Below are positions 10,021 to 18,600 of a stretch of 26,292 bases of DNA, piece by piece. The stretch spans positions 1 through 26,292 of the forward strand of contig JBJXEZ010000166.1 of NCBI GenBank assembly GCA_046153695.1, written 5' to 3'. The position numbers were made by a program, and so were the translations under genes. The notes beneath the pieces are model-generated. The model did not search any database and was not told the origin of the DNA. It saw only the letters and a program-made list of their open reading frames with translations. The DNA comes from M3007 sp046153695 (GTDB lineage: Bacteria > Bacteroidota > Bacteroidia > Chitinophagales > Saprospiraceae). The stretch's first letter is position 1. Every line of letters starts with the position of its first letter.

Positions 10021-13000
10021 ATGAAGAACATGTGCTTTTCCATTGCCCTGCAAGTGCTCGCAACCACGGCCTCGGCCCAGCGCTTACAAAACGCAGAGCG
10101 AGCACCCTTTGCTTTTTTTGAGCATTTTGGTGAAGATCAGGGCGTGCCGGAGATGATCGGGCACATCCAGCAGGATCGCCAGGGATATTTGTGGGGGGTG
10201 CATCGCATGGGCTTGCTGCGCTTCGACGGGGTACAGTTCCGCTCCTACACATACGACCCTGATGATCCGAACTCGCTGCCCAGCAACTCCATCGGGGATT
10301 TTCTGGTGGATGCTGGCGGCTTGATCTGGCTCGCCACAAAAGCGGGCATGGTGCGGTTCGATCCGGTTTCTGAGCGTTTTTCCCTTGTACCGGGCAGCGC
10401 TGACAAGCCTTTTATTTCAGTCTTTGAAGATCACGACCATCGAATCTGGGCAGGACTGAACAATGCTCCGCCGACTTTTTATGACCCGCAGCGCGACAGC
10501 ATGGTGACGTGGAAAGTGGAAACCAATCGGGACGGCTATACGGGCCGCCCGGCACCGGACTACTTTCCCCTAAACTGCTCCAAATGGGCAGAAAGCGCTG
10601 ACGGCACTTTGTGGGCCGCCATGATCGGAGCCACCAAAGACCGGGTTGGAGTGGTCACCGTGGCGCATGTTGACCCATCGCGCCACACCGTGGAGCATTT
10701 TCAGGTGAACGATTTTTTGAAAAAAATAGGCCGTCCTGAAGAAATCACTCCGTTGGCTTTTAGGCTCGACGAAAAAAAACAATGCCTCTGGTTAGGGTGT
10801 TACGGGCCGGGGCTGCTGCAATTTTCCTTAAAAACCCACGAGTGGCACTTGTACGACCTCAACCCAGAAGGGGAAAACGACCCGGCACACAACTTCATCT
10901 ACACGATTCATCCCAAAGGCGACTCCGTTCTGTGGCTCGGTACGAACAAAGGGCTGAAAAAATTTTCCATCCAACGGGGCACTTGGACGGGATTTGACAC
11001 GGACCGGACGCACCCCTGGAAGGCTCAGCCGGGTATACACCTCTCCATTTTTTTGGATAAAAGCGGCACCACCTGGTTTGGCCACGACAAGGGCCTGAGC
11101 CGCCTCGACCCGTACCGGCAACAGTTTCCCAAAAACTCGCCGCTCCCGCTCACCCGCTCACACGCTCACCCGCTTACATTTCAAGCCCAGGCCATTGCAG
11201 AATACGCGCCCACCGGAGAGCGGCTGTTCGCTGCCTGGGGCGACGACGGTTTTTTTCGGGTGTACGCCCAGCACATCCAGACCAACAAAATCAGGCAGGC
11301 AAAGCAGCGGCTCCCGTTCCGCCCCAATGATGTGGCTTCTGTACATCAGTTGTTTGTCGCCCCCGACGGGCGCATCTGGGCCTTGCTCAACCGGGGCATC
11401 GGCTGGATAGACCCGGTCAGCCTGCGCCTCACCATACCCGACTTGCCCATCACCAACCACACCGCCTGCCGTACCCCCGAGCTCTGGCCGCGCCAGATGG
11501 CAGCAGACCCGGATGGCAACCTTTGGATGGCTACTTTTGGCAGCGGGCTCATTCGCTACGCACCGTCCACCGGGCAATTTTGGCGACCGCCGAGCCTGCC
11601 GACGATGGAAAAAGACGTAACGAGGGAATTCAATGATTTTGCTTTCAGTATTTTTTGCGACACGGCGGGGCAAATTTTTTGGGGGGAAGTCGGCACCGGG
11701 CTGGAACTGTGGGACCGAAAGCGGCAGATGCGCGCGCTTTTTAGTACCAAAGCAAAAAACAGTCGCAGTTTCGGAGGGCAAGTCGGCTACAGCATCGCCC
11801 AGGACAAAGCAGGCAATATGTGGTTCGGCACGGAGTCCGGGCTCTGCCGATACCTGCCCGGTGCGTCGCCAGACAGTGCTTTCGAGCGCGTCCGGGGAAT
11901 GTCGGAATTGGTGTACAGCATAGTGCCCGACCGACAAGGCAGGCTGTGGCTGGCTACTCCGAAAGGGCTGGTTTGCTATGACCCGCAGCGGAAAACGCAC
12001 CGAAAGTTCGGGGAAAAAGAGGGGATGCTGGTGCCGATAACAGCCTATACCCCACTTTTCGCCAGCAGCAACGGCGAAATCTGGCTTGGCGACGACCTGC
12101 ATTTTAACCCCGCCGACATCCAACTGTACCCTCCGGCCGCGGTACCGCTGATCGTTGGCTTCAATATATACGACCGAGCCGTACCGCTCCCGCCGCCCAC
12201 CAAGCAGGGCGGGCAACAGGTGTTTCCAGAAATCAGGCTCGGCCCCGAAGAGGAGGTGTTCAGCGTCGAAATCGGTGCCTTTGGGTTCACGGCACCGGAG
12301 CAGACGCGCCTGCTTTACCGCTTGCAGGCCGACGACCCCTGGCAGGAAGCGGGTACACAGCGCACGTTCACGTTCAACCGGCTGCCGGGCGGGCGTTACC
12401 ATTTCGAACTCAAAGCCATCGCACCAGACGGAACGGACAGCGGGCGGTCTGTCATACTTCCCCTGCGGGTGGTGCCTATTTTTTACCGTGCGCTCTGGTT
12501 CTGGGCCCTGTGCTCGGTAGCACTGGGGGGCGGATTGTATGCCCTTGCCCGCTACCGCGAAATCCAGCGCCTGCGCCAGGAACAACTCCGCCTGCGCATC
12601 GCCCGCGACCTGCACGACGAAGTGGGCAGCACCCTCAGCAGCATCAGCATTCTCTCCGCTTCCGCCCTGCGCGGCGTTGAAAAAGACTTAGACGCGGCCC
12701 GTTTCGGCAACATCGGCGACAAAGCCCGCGCCGCGCTCGACAGCATCAGCGACATCGTATGGTCGGTGAATCCCGAAAACGACTCGATGGAAAAAATGCT
12801 CGCTCGCATGAGTGTGTACGCCTCCGAAATGCTCGAAAACGTGGGGGCAGAATTGCGCTTCGAGGTCGGCGAGGGGGTGGAAGCCCTGACGCTGCCGATG
12901 GAAAAGCGCAAGGATTTTTACCTGATTTTTAAAGAAGCGATTCACAACTGCGCCAAATACGCCCGCGCCAAAAAGGTGGAGGTAGCGGTGCAGAAAGACG

Positions 13001-13218
13001 GCGAGACATTAGTTCTGCGCGTACTGGACAACGGCATTGGTTTCGACATACAACCCGAATCCCCCAACTCAAAACTCAAAACCCAAAACTCAAAACTGAC
13101 TCTGGGTGGGAATGGCTTGCGGAACATGCGCAGCCGGGCGGCGGCGCTGGGCGGGAGTTTGGAAGTGAGTTCCGCGCCGGGAGCGGGAACGGAGGTGCGA
13201 TTGGTGCTACCCGTTTAG
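10021..13218 (+). CDS. Sensor histidine kinase with Reg_prop propeller, Y_Y_Y domain and HisKA_3/HATPase
   Basis: This 1065-aa protein starts with a short signal peptide (residues 1-20, ending TTASAQ). Two-component-regulator propeller repeats follow, with typical LWLGT, IWLAT and MWFGTESGLCRY phrases. A Y_Y_Y-like Ig domain lies at about 745-815 and a membrane segment at about 824-843 (ALWFWALCSVALGGGLYALA). The HisKA_3 dimerisation helix has phospho-acceptor His865 in RDLHDEVGSTLSSI. The HATPase_c domain shows the N box (KEAIHNCAKYA), DNGIGFD and GGNGLRNMRSRA. The sensor lies in the periplasm and the kinase in the cytoplasm. It has no fused receiver domain, so it probably phosphorylates the response regulator at 15757. 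The first in-frame ATG, directly before the signal peptide, was taken as start. The ligand is unknown; related propeller sensors often read glycans. Confidence 0.93.
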   Translation: MKNMCFSIALQVLATTASAQRLQNAERAPFAFFEHFGEDQGVPEMIGHIQQDRQGYLWGVHRMGLLRFDGVQFRSYTYDPDDPNSLPSNSIGDFLVDAGGLIWLATKAGMVRFDPVSERFSLVPGSADKPFISVFEDHDHRIWAGLNNAPPTFYDPQRDSMVTWKVETNRDGYTGRPAPDYFPLNCSKWAESADGTLWAAMIGATKDRVGVVTVAHVDPSRHTVEHFQVNDFLKKIGRPEEITPLAFRLDEKKQCLWLGCYGPGLLQFSLKTHEWHLYDLNPEGENDPAHNFIYTIHPKGDSVLWLGTNKGLKKFSIQRGTWTGFDTDRTHPWKAQPGIHLSIFLDKSGTTWFGHDKGLSRLDPYRQQFPKNSPLPLTRSHAHPLTFQAQAIAEYAPTGERLFAAWGDDGFFRVYAQHIQTNKIRQAKQRLPFRPNDVASVHQLFVAPDGRIWALLNRGIGWIDPVSLRLTIPDLPITNHTACRTPELWPRQMAADPDGNLWMATFGSGLIRYAPSTGQFWRPPSLPTMEKDVTREFNDFAFSIFCDTAGQIFWGEVGTGLELWDRKRQMRALFSTKAKNSRSFGGQVGYSIAQDKAGNMWFGTESGLCRYLPGASPDSAFERVRGMSELVYSIVPDRQGRLWLATPKGLVCYDPQRKTHRKFGEKEGMLVPITAYTPLFASSNGEIWLGDDLHFNPADIQLYPPAAVPLIVGFNIYDRAVPLPPPTKQGGQQVFPEIRLGPEEEVFSVEIGAFGFTAPEQTRLLYRLQADDPWQEAGTQRTFTFNRLPGGRYHFELKAIAPDGTDSGRSVILPLRVVPIFYRALWFWALCSVALGGGLYALARYREIQRLRQEQLRLRIARDLHDEVGSTLSSISILSASALRGVEKDLDAARFGNIGDKARAALDSISDIVWSVNPENDSMEKMLARMSVYASEMLENVGAELRFEVGEGVEALTLPMEKRKDFYLIFKEAIHNCAKYARAKKVEVAVQKDGETLVLRVLDNGIGFDIQPESPNSKLKTQNSKLTLGGNGLRNMRSRAAALGGSLEVSSAPGAGTEVRLVLPV
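13070..13097 (+). repeat. Four tandem 7-bp repeats (CAAAACT) inside a kinase gene
   Basis: Four consecutive copies of CAAAACT (the second is CAAAACC) lie in frame between the DNGIGFD and GGNGL motifs, in the ATP-lid linker. They encode NSKLKTQNSKL. Seven is not a multiple of three, so gain or loss of one unit would frameshift the last ATP-binding box. The paralogous kinase has no such repeat at this place. Confidence 0.85.
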
Positions 13219-13282
13219 CCTAAAAACTAATACCACGTACCTCCCTTTTCTTTGCGAACCTTGTTCCTTAAATTTTGAACCT

Positions 13283-15672
13283 ATGATGCACCGCTTCCTG
13301 CCCATCGCCTTACTGATCTGCGCATCGTACCCTGCCCTGCTCTATGCTCAAACCGCCACCCCCAACCAAATCCCGGATTTGGAACAAAAACTAGCCGCCA
13401 CAGAGGCTCCTGCGGAAAAGGCCGCTTTGTGCAACGAACTGAGTAAAAAGACCCCGCCAAAGCCGTGCAGTACGCCGAGGAGGCACACCGGTTGGCGACC
13501 GAAAGCGGCAGCGATCGAGAGGCAATGAAAGCGCTCAACCTGTTGGGCGACGCGGCTTTGCGGCAAATCAACTTCGTACAGGTCGAAAAAGCCTACCGAG
13601 ACGCGCTCGAACAAGCCCAAAAAACCGCTGACCGAGAGATGGAAGCCCGCGCTTTGCACAACTTGGGCAAGCTGGCTCAGCGAACCGAAAAATTAGATCA
13701 GGCAGTGGTGCTTTATGAGCAGGCTTTCCAGGTCAGGGAGCAGATCGGGGATCAGGCCGGACTATCTTCGACCGCACAAAACTTGGCCGTGCTCTATGCC
13801 AAACGCAACGACTACGAAAAGTCGAACATGTACTGTCAAAAGTCTCTGGAGTTGAAAGAGGCTGTTGGCGACCGCCCGGGCATCGCAACGGTAAAGATAA
13901 CCTTAGGCAACAATTACGCTGCGCTTGGCCGCTACGCACATGCCGAGCCGTTATTCCGGTCGGCTATCCAAATCAATGCCGACATCGGCAACAATTCGGG
14001 CGTGGCAGGAGGGCACCTCAGTTTAGGTTCGCTTCAGGAAGCAACAGGCCGGACGGACTCTGCCATCGTCAGTTTTGAAAAAGCCGCCTCCATATTTCAG
14101 GCATTGGGGGATCGGGTGACTGCTTGCGGCGCGCAGGTCAATATAGCCCAATGCCTGGTCGGGCGGGCCCAATACCCCGAAGCCCAACAGCGATTCTTGG
14201 AAGCTATGCAGGTCGTCGAGAATGTACCTCAAACCAACGCTTTGCGCTACGTCATCTATCACGGGCTGGGGCGGGTCAAAGGGTTCCAGAAACTGTACCC
14301 AGAAGAACTGGACTATTATGCCAAAGCCATGCCCCTGGCTGCCAACGACTTGGCGCGCGCCTCCTTGCTGCAAGTCATGGCGGGGGCTTACATCGGCGAC
14401 GTGCAGTTCGAAAAAGGGCTTTCCGTTGCGCAAGAGGGCCTCCAAATCGCTCGCAAGAACGGTTTTCGGGAGCGAGAGGTGGACTGCCTTTATCAGTCGG
14501 CTTCTGCACTGCTCAATCTTGATCGGCTACCCGAAGCGCTTCGGGCCATTGACGCGGCTATCGCAACGGCTAAAAAAATACAGTACCAATCCTCTTTGCC
14601 CGCCTCTCTGGTGGTGCGCAGCCATGTGCTGAATCGCTTGGACCAAGACCACCGTGCCGCGCTCACCACCGCACAGCAAGCACTGGCGCTGGCGCAAAAA
14701 ATGGGCAAGCCATTGGAAATATCGCAGGCTTGGGAACAACTGTCTGAGGCTTACCGCGCACTGAACAAAGCGGACAAGGCCGTAGATGCCCTCCGAAACA
14801 GCCAGCGCTTGAACGACAGCATTTTTAGCAAAGCAGACATTCGGGAACTGGCGGGGCAGGAGAAGGAGTATGAATTTGACAAAGAACGCGCTGCGCAGCG
14901 CGAGGAAAAAGTGCAAATGGAAAACTTGGCTGCCGCCAGGTTGCAACAGCAACGTGCACAGCGCAACTATTGGATATTCGGGCTTTCCAGTCTGCTGGTC
15001 ATTGGCTTGCTCTATTTTTTTCTTTGGCGCAGCCGCCAGCGCGTCCGCGCCCAACTGCGTGAGGCAGAAACCCGCCATCGCATCGCCCGCGACCTCCACG
15101 ACGAAGTCGGCAGCACCCTCAGCAGTATCAGCATCCTTTCGGCTGCCGCTTTGAACGACGTGCAAAAAGACCTCGACAATGCCCGCTTCGGCAACATCGG
15201 CGACAAGGCCCGCTCCGCGCTCAACAGCATCAGCGACATCGTGTGGTCGGTAAACCCCGAAAACGATTCGATGGAAAAAGCCCTCGCCCGCATGGGTGCG
15301 TACGCCTCCGAGATGCTGGAAAACGTGGGCGCAGAACTGCGCTTTGAAGTTGGCGAAGGGGTGGAGGCGCTGACGCTGCCGATGGAGAAGCGCAAGGATT
15401 TTTACCTGATTTTTAAAGAAGCGATCCACAACTGCGCCAAGTATGCCCGTGCCAAGCGGGTGGAAGTGGCGCTGCGGAAGAGAGGCGATGCGCTGGTTTT
15501 GAGGGTGAAAGACGATGGGGTTGGGTTTGAAATGCCTAATGCTGAAACGAAGAACCTGGGTGGCAATGGCCTGCGGAATATGCGCAGCCGGGCTGCGGCG
15601 CTGGGCGGGAGTTTGGAAGTAACTTCTGTGCTGGGGACGGGGACGGAGGTTAAATTGGTGCTACCGGTGTAG
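13283..15672 (+). CDS. TPR-type sensor histidine kinase, reading frame interrupted by a -1 shift
   Basis: The first segment (ATG 13283) encodes a signal peptide ending LLYAQ and the start of the sensor as far as NELSKK. The reading then continues one frame back as DPAKAVQYAEEAHRLATES and on to the stop at 15672. The junction is the A5 run at 13445-13449; one extra A, or a -1 ribosomal slip, gives a 796-aa protein. The sensor part has many TPR-like repeats (for example ALHNLGKLAQRTEKLDQAV), then a coiled stretch and a membrane segment (NYWIFGLSSLLVIGLLYFFL). The HisKA_3 domain has its His codon at 15097 (RDLHDEVGSTLSSI), followed by HATPase_c with GGNGLRNMRSRA. The kinase core closely matches the upstream kinase. 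If the shift is real and unrepaired, translation could start inside, for example at ATG 13465, giving a 735-aa kinase without signal peptide. Confidence 0.85.
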
Positions 15673-15681
15673 ACTTGAACC

Positions 15682-15731
15682 TGTCCCCTTTTCATGGGAT
15701 TGCCCGGCGTTTTCGCGAACAGTTACCTTTG
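15682..15731 (+). promoter_or_regulatory. Promoter family copy A, upstream of the response regulator
   Basis: A conserved block (15682-15702) ends in CATGGGATTG, whose TTG is the -33 box. After 21 nt comes TACCTTTG (15724-15731), an exact TAnnTTTG -7 box. It starts 10 bases after the kinase stop and ends 25 bases before the regulator ATG, so the regulator can be expressed apart from the kinases. Copies B, C and D share the block. Confidence 0.8.
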
Positions 15732-15756
15732 TCCGACATTCAAATCAAAAAATCTC

Positions 15757-16389
15757 ATGCCCATACGCACCTTGCTCTACGAAGACAACACCGACCTGCG
15801 CGGTGCGCTCGCTGCCCTCATCGGCGGCACGGAGGGGTTCGAACTTTCCGGTGCGTTCGACAACTGTATAGGTGTGGTGGCACAAGTGGCAGCGTTGCGT
15901 CCCGATGTGGTGTTGATGGACATTGACATGCCCGGCATGAGCGGCATCGAGGGGGTGGCGCTACTGAAAAAAGCGCACCCGAACGTGGAGGCACTGATGC
16001 TCACGGTGTTCGACGACGACGACCGGGTGTTTCAGGCGGTGTGCGCGGGCGCAAGCGGCTATTTACTCAAAAAAACCACCCCGGAGCGGATACTCGAAGC
16101 CTTGCGCGAAGTGACCGAGGGCGGCGCGCCCATGTCGCCCGTCATCGCCCGCAAGGTGCTGCAACTCTTCCCCGGCAAGCCCGCCGAACGCGACGCCGAC
16201 CTCGACAAACTCACCGTCCGCGAGATGGAGGTGCTGAAAACACTGTCGCGCGGGTTCAGCTACAAAATGGTGGCCGCCGAGATGAACATCAGTTTAGAGA
16301 CGGTGCGCACCTACGTCAAGCGGATTTACGAAAAACTACAGGTACACTCGGTGAGCGAGGCGATCGCGAAGGCGTTTTTGAAAAAATGA
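15757..16389 (+). CDS. NarL/LuxR-family response regulator
   Basis: This 210-aa protein has a receiver domain (about residues 3-120) with acidic pair Glu9/Asp10, phospho-acceptor Asp55 in LMDIDMPGMSG, the LTVFDDDD switch region and LLKK lysine. A C-terminal LuxR/GerE-type helix-turn-helix follows (LTVREMEVLKTLSRGFSYKM, then SLETVRTYVKRIYEKL). This pairs by family with HisKA_3 kinases such as the two upstream. The start at 15757 was chosen because MPIRTLLYEDN begins a normal receiver and the ATG follows promoter A; the in-frame ATG at 15694 lies inside the promoter block. Targets are unknown. Autoregulation is possible because its own promoter carries the shared block. Confidence 0.93.
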   Translation: MPIRTLLYEDNTDLRGALAALIGGTEGFELSGAFDNCIGVVAQVAALRPDVVLMDIDMPGMSGIEGVALLKKAHPNVEALMLTVFDDDDRVFQAVCAGASGYLLKKTTPERILEALREVTEGGAPMSPVIARKVLQLFPGKPAERDADLDKLTVREMEVLKTLSRGFSYKMVAAEMNISLETVRTYVKRIYEKLQVHSVSEAIAKAFLKK

Positions 16390-16428
16390 GGAATGAGGAA
16401 TCTGGTACGTTCAGCCATTCATCATTCC
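16390..16428 (+). other. Small inverted repeat between regulator and EAD11-like gene
   Basis: GGAATGA directly after the regulator stop pairs with TCATTCC at 16422-16428, leaving a 25-nt interior. No T-run follows, so it is not a clear terminator. A near-consensus -7 box, CATCTTTG, follows at 16434-16441 and may start the next gene. Confidence 0.35.
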
Positions 16429-16460
16429 CGTAGCATCTTTGCGTTTCAAAAAGAAAACGC

Positions 16461-17348
16461 ATGAAGATCTTCACAAACACACTCAAATCCCTGATCACCC
16501 AGAACAAGATCAAGTTGGCTATGGCTGTGCTGGCCGATTTCTGGCAAGACAAAAACCAGGCATCCTACAACGAGTGCCTGTTGTTGCGCTCCCAATGGCT
16601 GCAAGCGGAGCAAGATTTCACTGCCGGCCTGATAGACCGCAGCGAGGCGGTGCGGGTGATGAACAGGGTGAAAGCGGGGCTGATGCACCAGGCACAGGAA
16701 GTGGCCGGGAAGTCATTCGATCTGGATCAGGCCATGAAGCGGGCCGCCGATATACAAAATCGGTTTGCAGAGGAAGAGGTGGAGGTGCCCGGCGGAAAGA
16801 AAATCGGCTGGTGGGTTTGGTTGGTGGCCTTGTCGGTTCTGGTGGCGGGCGTATGGTTGGGCAAGGACCTGTTCAGGGCAACGCCGGCAGAGGCAGCACA
16901 GCCGCCGGCCGTGCATAAAACCCTGAAAGACACGCTGGCTGAAGTAGCTGCGTTGCGAGAGCAGGCAGACAATCTGGTCGTCAGCAATCAGGAGCAACAA
17001 GCCCTGGCTTTATTGAACAAGGCGGTGTCGCTACAAGAGGTGGACTACGCGCTCTACAACCAACGGGCAGATTTGTATTTCAAAATAGGCCGCTACCCCG
17101 ATGCCGAGAAGGATGCTGAGCGGTCCATCCGACTGAACCCGAATTTTTGCATGGGTTATGTGACCATCGCGCAGATTATGACCAAAAGAGGCCGGACAGA
17201 AGAGTTTTACACCAACATAGAAAAAGCTCTGAAAAGAAACACCGAGGGCAAGTGCAACCTCTGGCAGCTGGACGAGTTGCCGGGCATTATTGAGCACCGC
17301 ACCGAGCCGCGCTTCAAGGAATTGATAGCTGCTTACCGACCCAAATGA
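16461..17348 (+). CDS. EAD11-like N-terminal domain, membrane anchor and TPR protein
   Basis: This 295-aa protein has three parts. Residues about 1-85 are an all-helical segment (IKLAMAVLADFW, SYNECLLLRSQW, LIDRSEAVRVMNRVKAGLM) resembling effector-associated domain 11 of Bacteroidota. Residues about 115-134 (IGWWVWLVALSVLVAGVWLG) are a membrane segment. Residues about 165-250 hold TPR-like helices (ALYNQRADLYFKIGRYPDAE). There is no signal peptide, so the N terminus should be cytoplasmic and the TPR part periplasmic. EADs are known as adaptor domains that recruit partner effectors carrying the same EAD, often in conflict or signalling systems. No cognate EAD partner is visible here. The EAD11 call rests on pattern recognition and needs a profile search; TPR and TM are surer. 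Confidence 0.75.
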   Translation: MKIFTNTLKSLITQNKIKLAMAVLADFWQDKNQASYNECLLLRSQWLQAEQDFTAGLIDRSEAVRVMNRVKAGLMHQAQEVAGKSFDLDQAMKRAADIQNRFAEEEVEVPGGKKIGWWVWLVALSVLVAGVWLGKDLFRATPAEAAQPPAVHKTLKDTLAEVAALREQADNLVVSNQEQQALALLNKAVSLQEVDYALYNQRADLYFKIGRYPDAEKDAERSIRLNPNFCMGYVTIAQIMTKRGRTEEFYTNIEKALKRNTEGKCNLWQLDELPGIIEHRTEPRFKELIAAYRPK

Positions 17349-17410
17349 CCGTTCGACCTGTCGCACGGACGGGGCAGGAAGAGTATGCTTTTTGTCAAAC
17401 CCCAAAGGCC

Positions 17411-17584
17411 GTCCACCAATCTTTCCTTTCACTCAACGCACTGCGCCCCTGTGCAGGCCAAACTTTTTTTACCATGAAAAAACAATCGCTCCTTCTCCTG
17501 CTTTTCGTCGCTTTTGGCAGCTTCGTTGGCGCACAAACCCCTGCCGTCTCAGCGCCCCTGATCGAATCAGACCCCAAAAACCAG
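17411..17584 (+). repeat. Duplicated 5' module, copy 1 (leader + signal peptide + mature N terminus)
   Basis: These 174 bases are about 90% identical by eye to 18427-18600: 63 bases of leader followed by the first 37 codons of the gene. Both encode MKKQS..., a signal peptide ending AQ, and then TPAVSAPLIESDPKNQ. Identity stops sharply after the AACCAG at the end of the module. Confidence 0.9.
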
Positions 17585-18424
17585 ATAACGCCTGCTCCGG
17601 CATCCGAACCGGCATCGAGGAACACCGCGACGAAGCCAGCCACCGGCCAGCCTGCCCGGACTTCAAACCGGACCAGTACGACACCGCCCCAAAAAAAGCA
17701 ACAAACCGAGACAGGCACCATAAAAACAGCCCCCCAACCCACTGCCCAATGGCATAGTGTGGCTGGGCAAGCCCATGATGTTGGTGTCGGCGCAAACGGT
17801 ACTGCGTGGGTCATCGGTTGGGTATCGGTACCTGGCGGCTACAACATTGCCCGTTGGAATGGCTCGTTTTGGGAAGACATTCCTGGTGGTGCTGTTCGCA
17901 TTGATGTTGACCCGAACGGCAATGCTTGGATAGTGAACGATGCCGGCCTCATATTCCGCTGGGACGGCCAGACCTGGCAGGGTATCGGCGGCCAGGCCCA
18001 TGATATCGGCATCGGCGCAAATGGCAAGGTGTGGGTCATCGGCTGGACAGCAGTTTCAGGCGGCTACAACATTGCCCGTTGGAATGGCTCATTTTGGGAA
18101 GACATTCCAGGTGGTGCCGTTCGCATTGATGTTGACCCAAATGGCAACGCGTGGATAACCAATGATACCGGGCTTATCTTTCGGTGGAAAGGCCAGGAAT
18201 GGGATTTCAGTATCGGCGGACAAGCGCACGATGTGGGAATTGGCGCAGACGGTACGGTATGGGTTATTGGTTGGACGGCAGTCCCCGGTGGCTTTAACAT
18301 CGGGCGCTGGACGGGCTCCTATTGGGCGGATGTCGAAGGGGGCCTAAACAATATTTCCGGCGCGCCCAATGGCTCCGCTTGGGGTACTAATACAGATGGG
18401 ATCATCTGGAAGTGGTTGCCCTGA
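17474..18424 (+). CDS. Exported tectonin-like repeat protein
   Basis: This 316-aa protein has a signal peptide (MKKQSLLLLLFVAFGSFVGA), a low-complexity Thr/Pro/Lys linker to about residue 95, then three units of 75-76 residues. Units begin near residues 101, 176 and 252 with GQAHDVGVGANGTAWVIG and read on through PGGYNIARWNGSFWEDIPGG. The pattern of small residues, DxxG and W is that of tectonin/TECPR propeller blades, about two blades per unit; three units would make a six-bladed propeller. Tectonin proteins commonly bind glycans or lipopolysaccharide, so a carbohydrate-binding role outside the cytoplasm is plausible inference. The first two units are almost identical in DNA, showing recent duplication. 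The start at 17474 is set by the signal peptide; the frame is open further upstream but without one. No T9SS domain is present. Confidence 0.85.
   Translation: MKKQSLLLLLFVAFGSFVGAQTPAVSAPLIESDPKNQITPAPASEPASRNTATKPATGQPARTSNRTSTTPPQKKQQTETGTIKTAPQPTAQWHSVAGQAHDVGVGANGTAWVIGWVSVPGGYNIARWNGSFWEDIPGGAVRIDVDPNGNAWIVNDAGLIFRWDGQTWQGIGGQAHDIGIGANGKVWVIGWTAVSGGYNIARWNGSFWEDIPGGAVRIDVDPNGNAWITNDTGLIFRWKGQEWDFSIGGQAHDVGIGADGTVWVIGWTAVPGGFNIGRWTGSYWADVEGGLNNISGAPNGSAWGTNTDGIIWKWLP
17758..18420 (+). repeat. Three tandem 225-228-bp units within the tectonin-like gene
   Basis: The histidine codon of GQAH falls at 17774, 17999 and 18227, giving periods of 225 and 228 bases. Units 1 and 2 are nearly identical over about 100 bases in the middle (GGYNIARWNGSFWEDIPGG). 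Unit 3 is more diverged. Confidence 0.85.
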
Positions 18425-18426
18425 TT

Positions 18427-18600
18427 GTCCACCAATCTTTCCTTTCACTCAACGCTCTGCGCCCCTGTGCAGGCAAACTTTTCTTTACTATGAAAAAACA
18501 ATCGCTTGTTCTCCTGCTTTTCATCGCTTTCAGTGGCTTCGTTTCCGCACAAACCCCCGCCGTCTCAGCGCCCCTGATCGAATCGGACCCCAAAAACCAG
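18427..18600 (+). repeat. Duplicated 5' module, copy 2
   Basis: This is the second copy of the leader/signal module at 17411-17584, of equal length. It starts directly after the stop of the tectonin-like gene and includes the start of the lectin gene. Changes in the coding part include silent ones (GAATCA/GAATCG, CCT/CCC). Confidence 0.9.

Noticed and set aside
11158..12615. 485-codon minus-strand frame inside the first kinase
   Set aside because: The plus-strand frame has clear propeller and Y_Y_Y motifs; this is its shadow.
14527..15429. 300-codon minus-strand frame inside the second kinase
   Set aside because: Antisense to TPR and kinase motifs, without features of its own.
15694..15756. 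Upstream extension of the response regulator to ATG 15694
   Set aside because: This ATG lies inside the conserved promoter block and would be upstream of the predicted transcription start.
17440..17456. CTGC/GCAG hairpin in the duplicated leader as a terminator
   Set aside because: Only four base pairs with an 8-nt loop and a poor position before a start codon; too weak to call.
17345..17473. Upstream extension of the tectonin-like gene
   Set aside because: The signal peptide starts at 17474, and the extension runs through the untranslated part of the duplicated module, which has a different frame context in the second copy.
18412..18489. Upstream extension of the ricin-lectin gene
   Set aside because: It overlaps the end of the previous gene and covers the shared leader; ATG 18490 begins a proper signal peptide.
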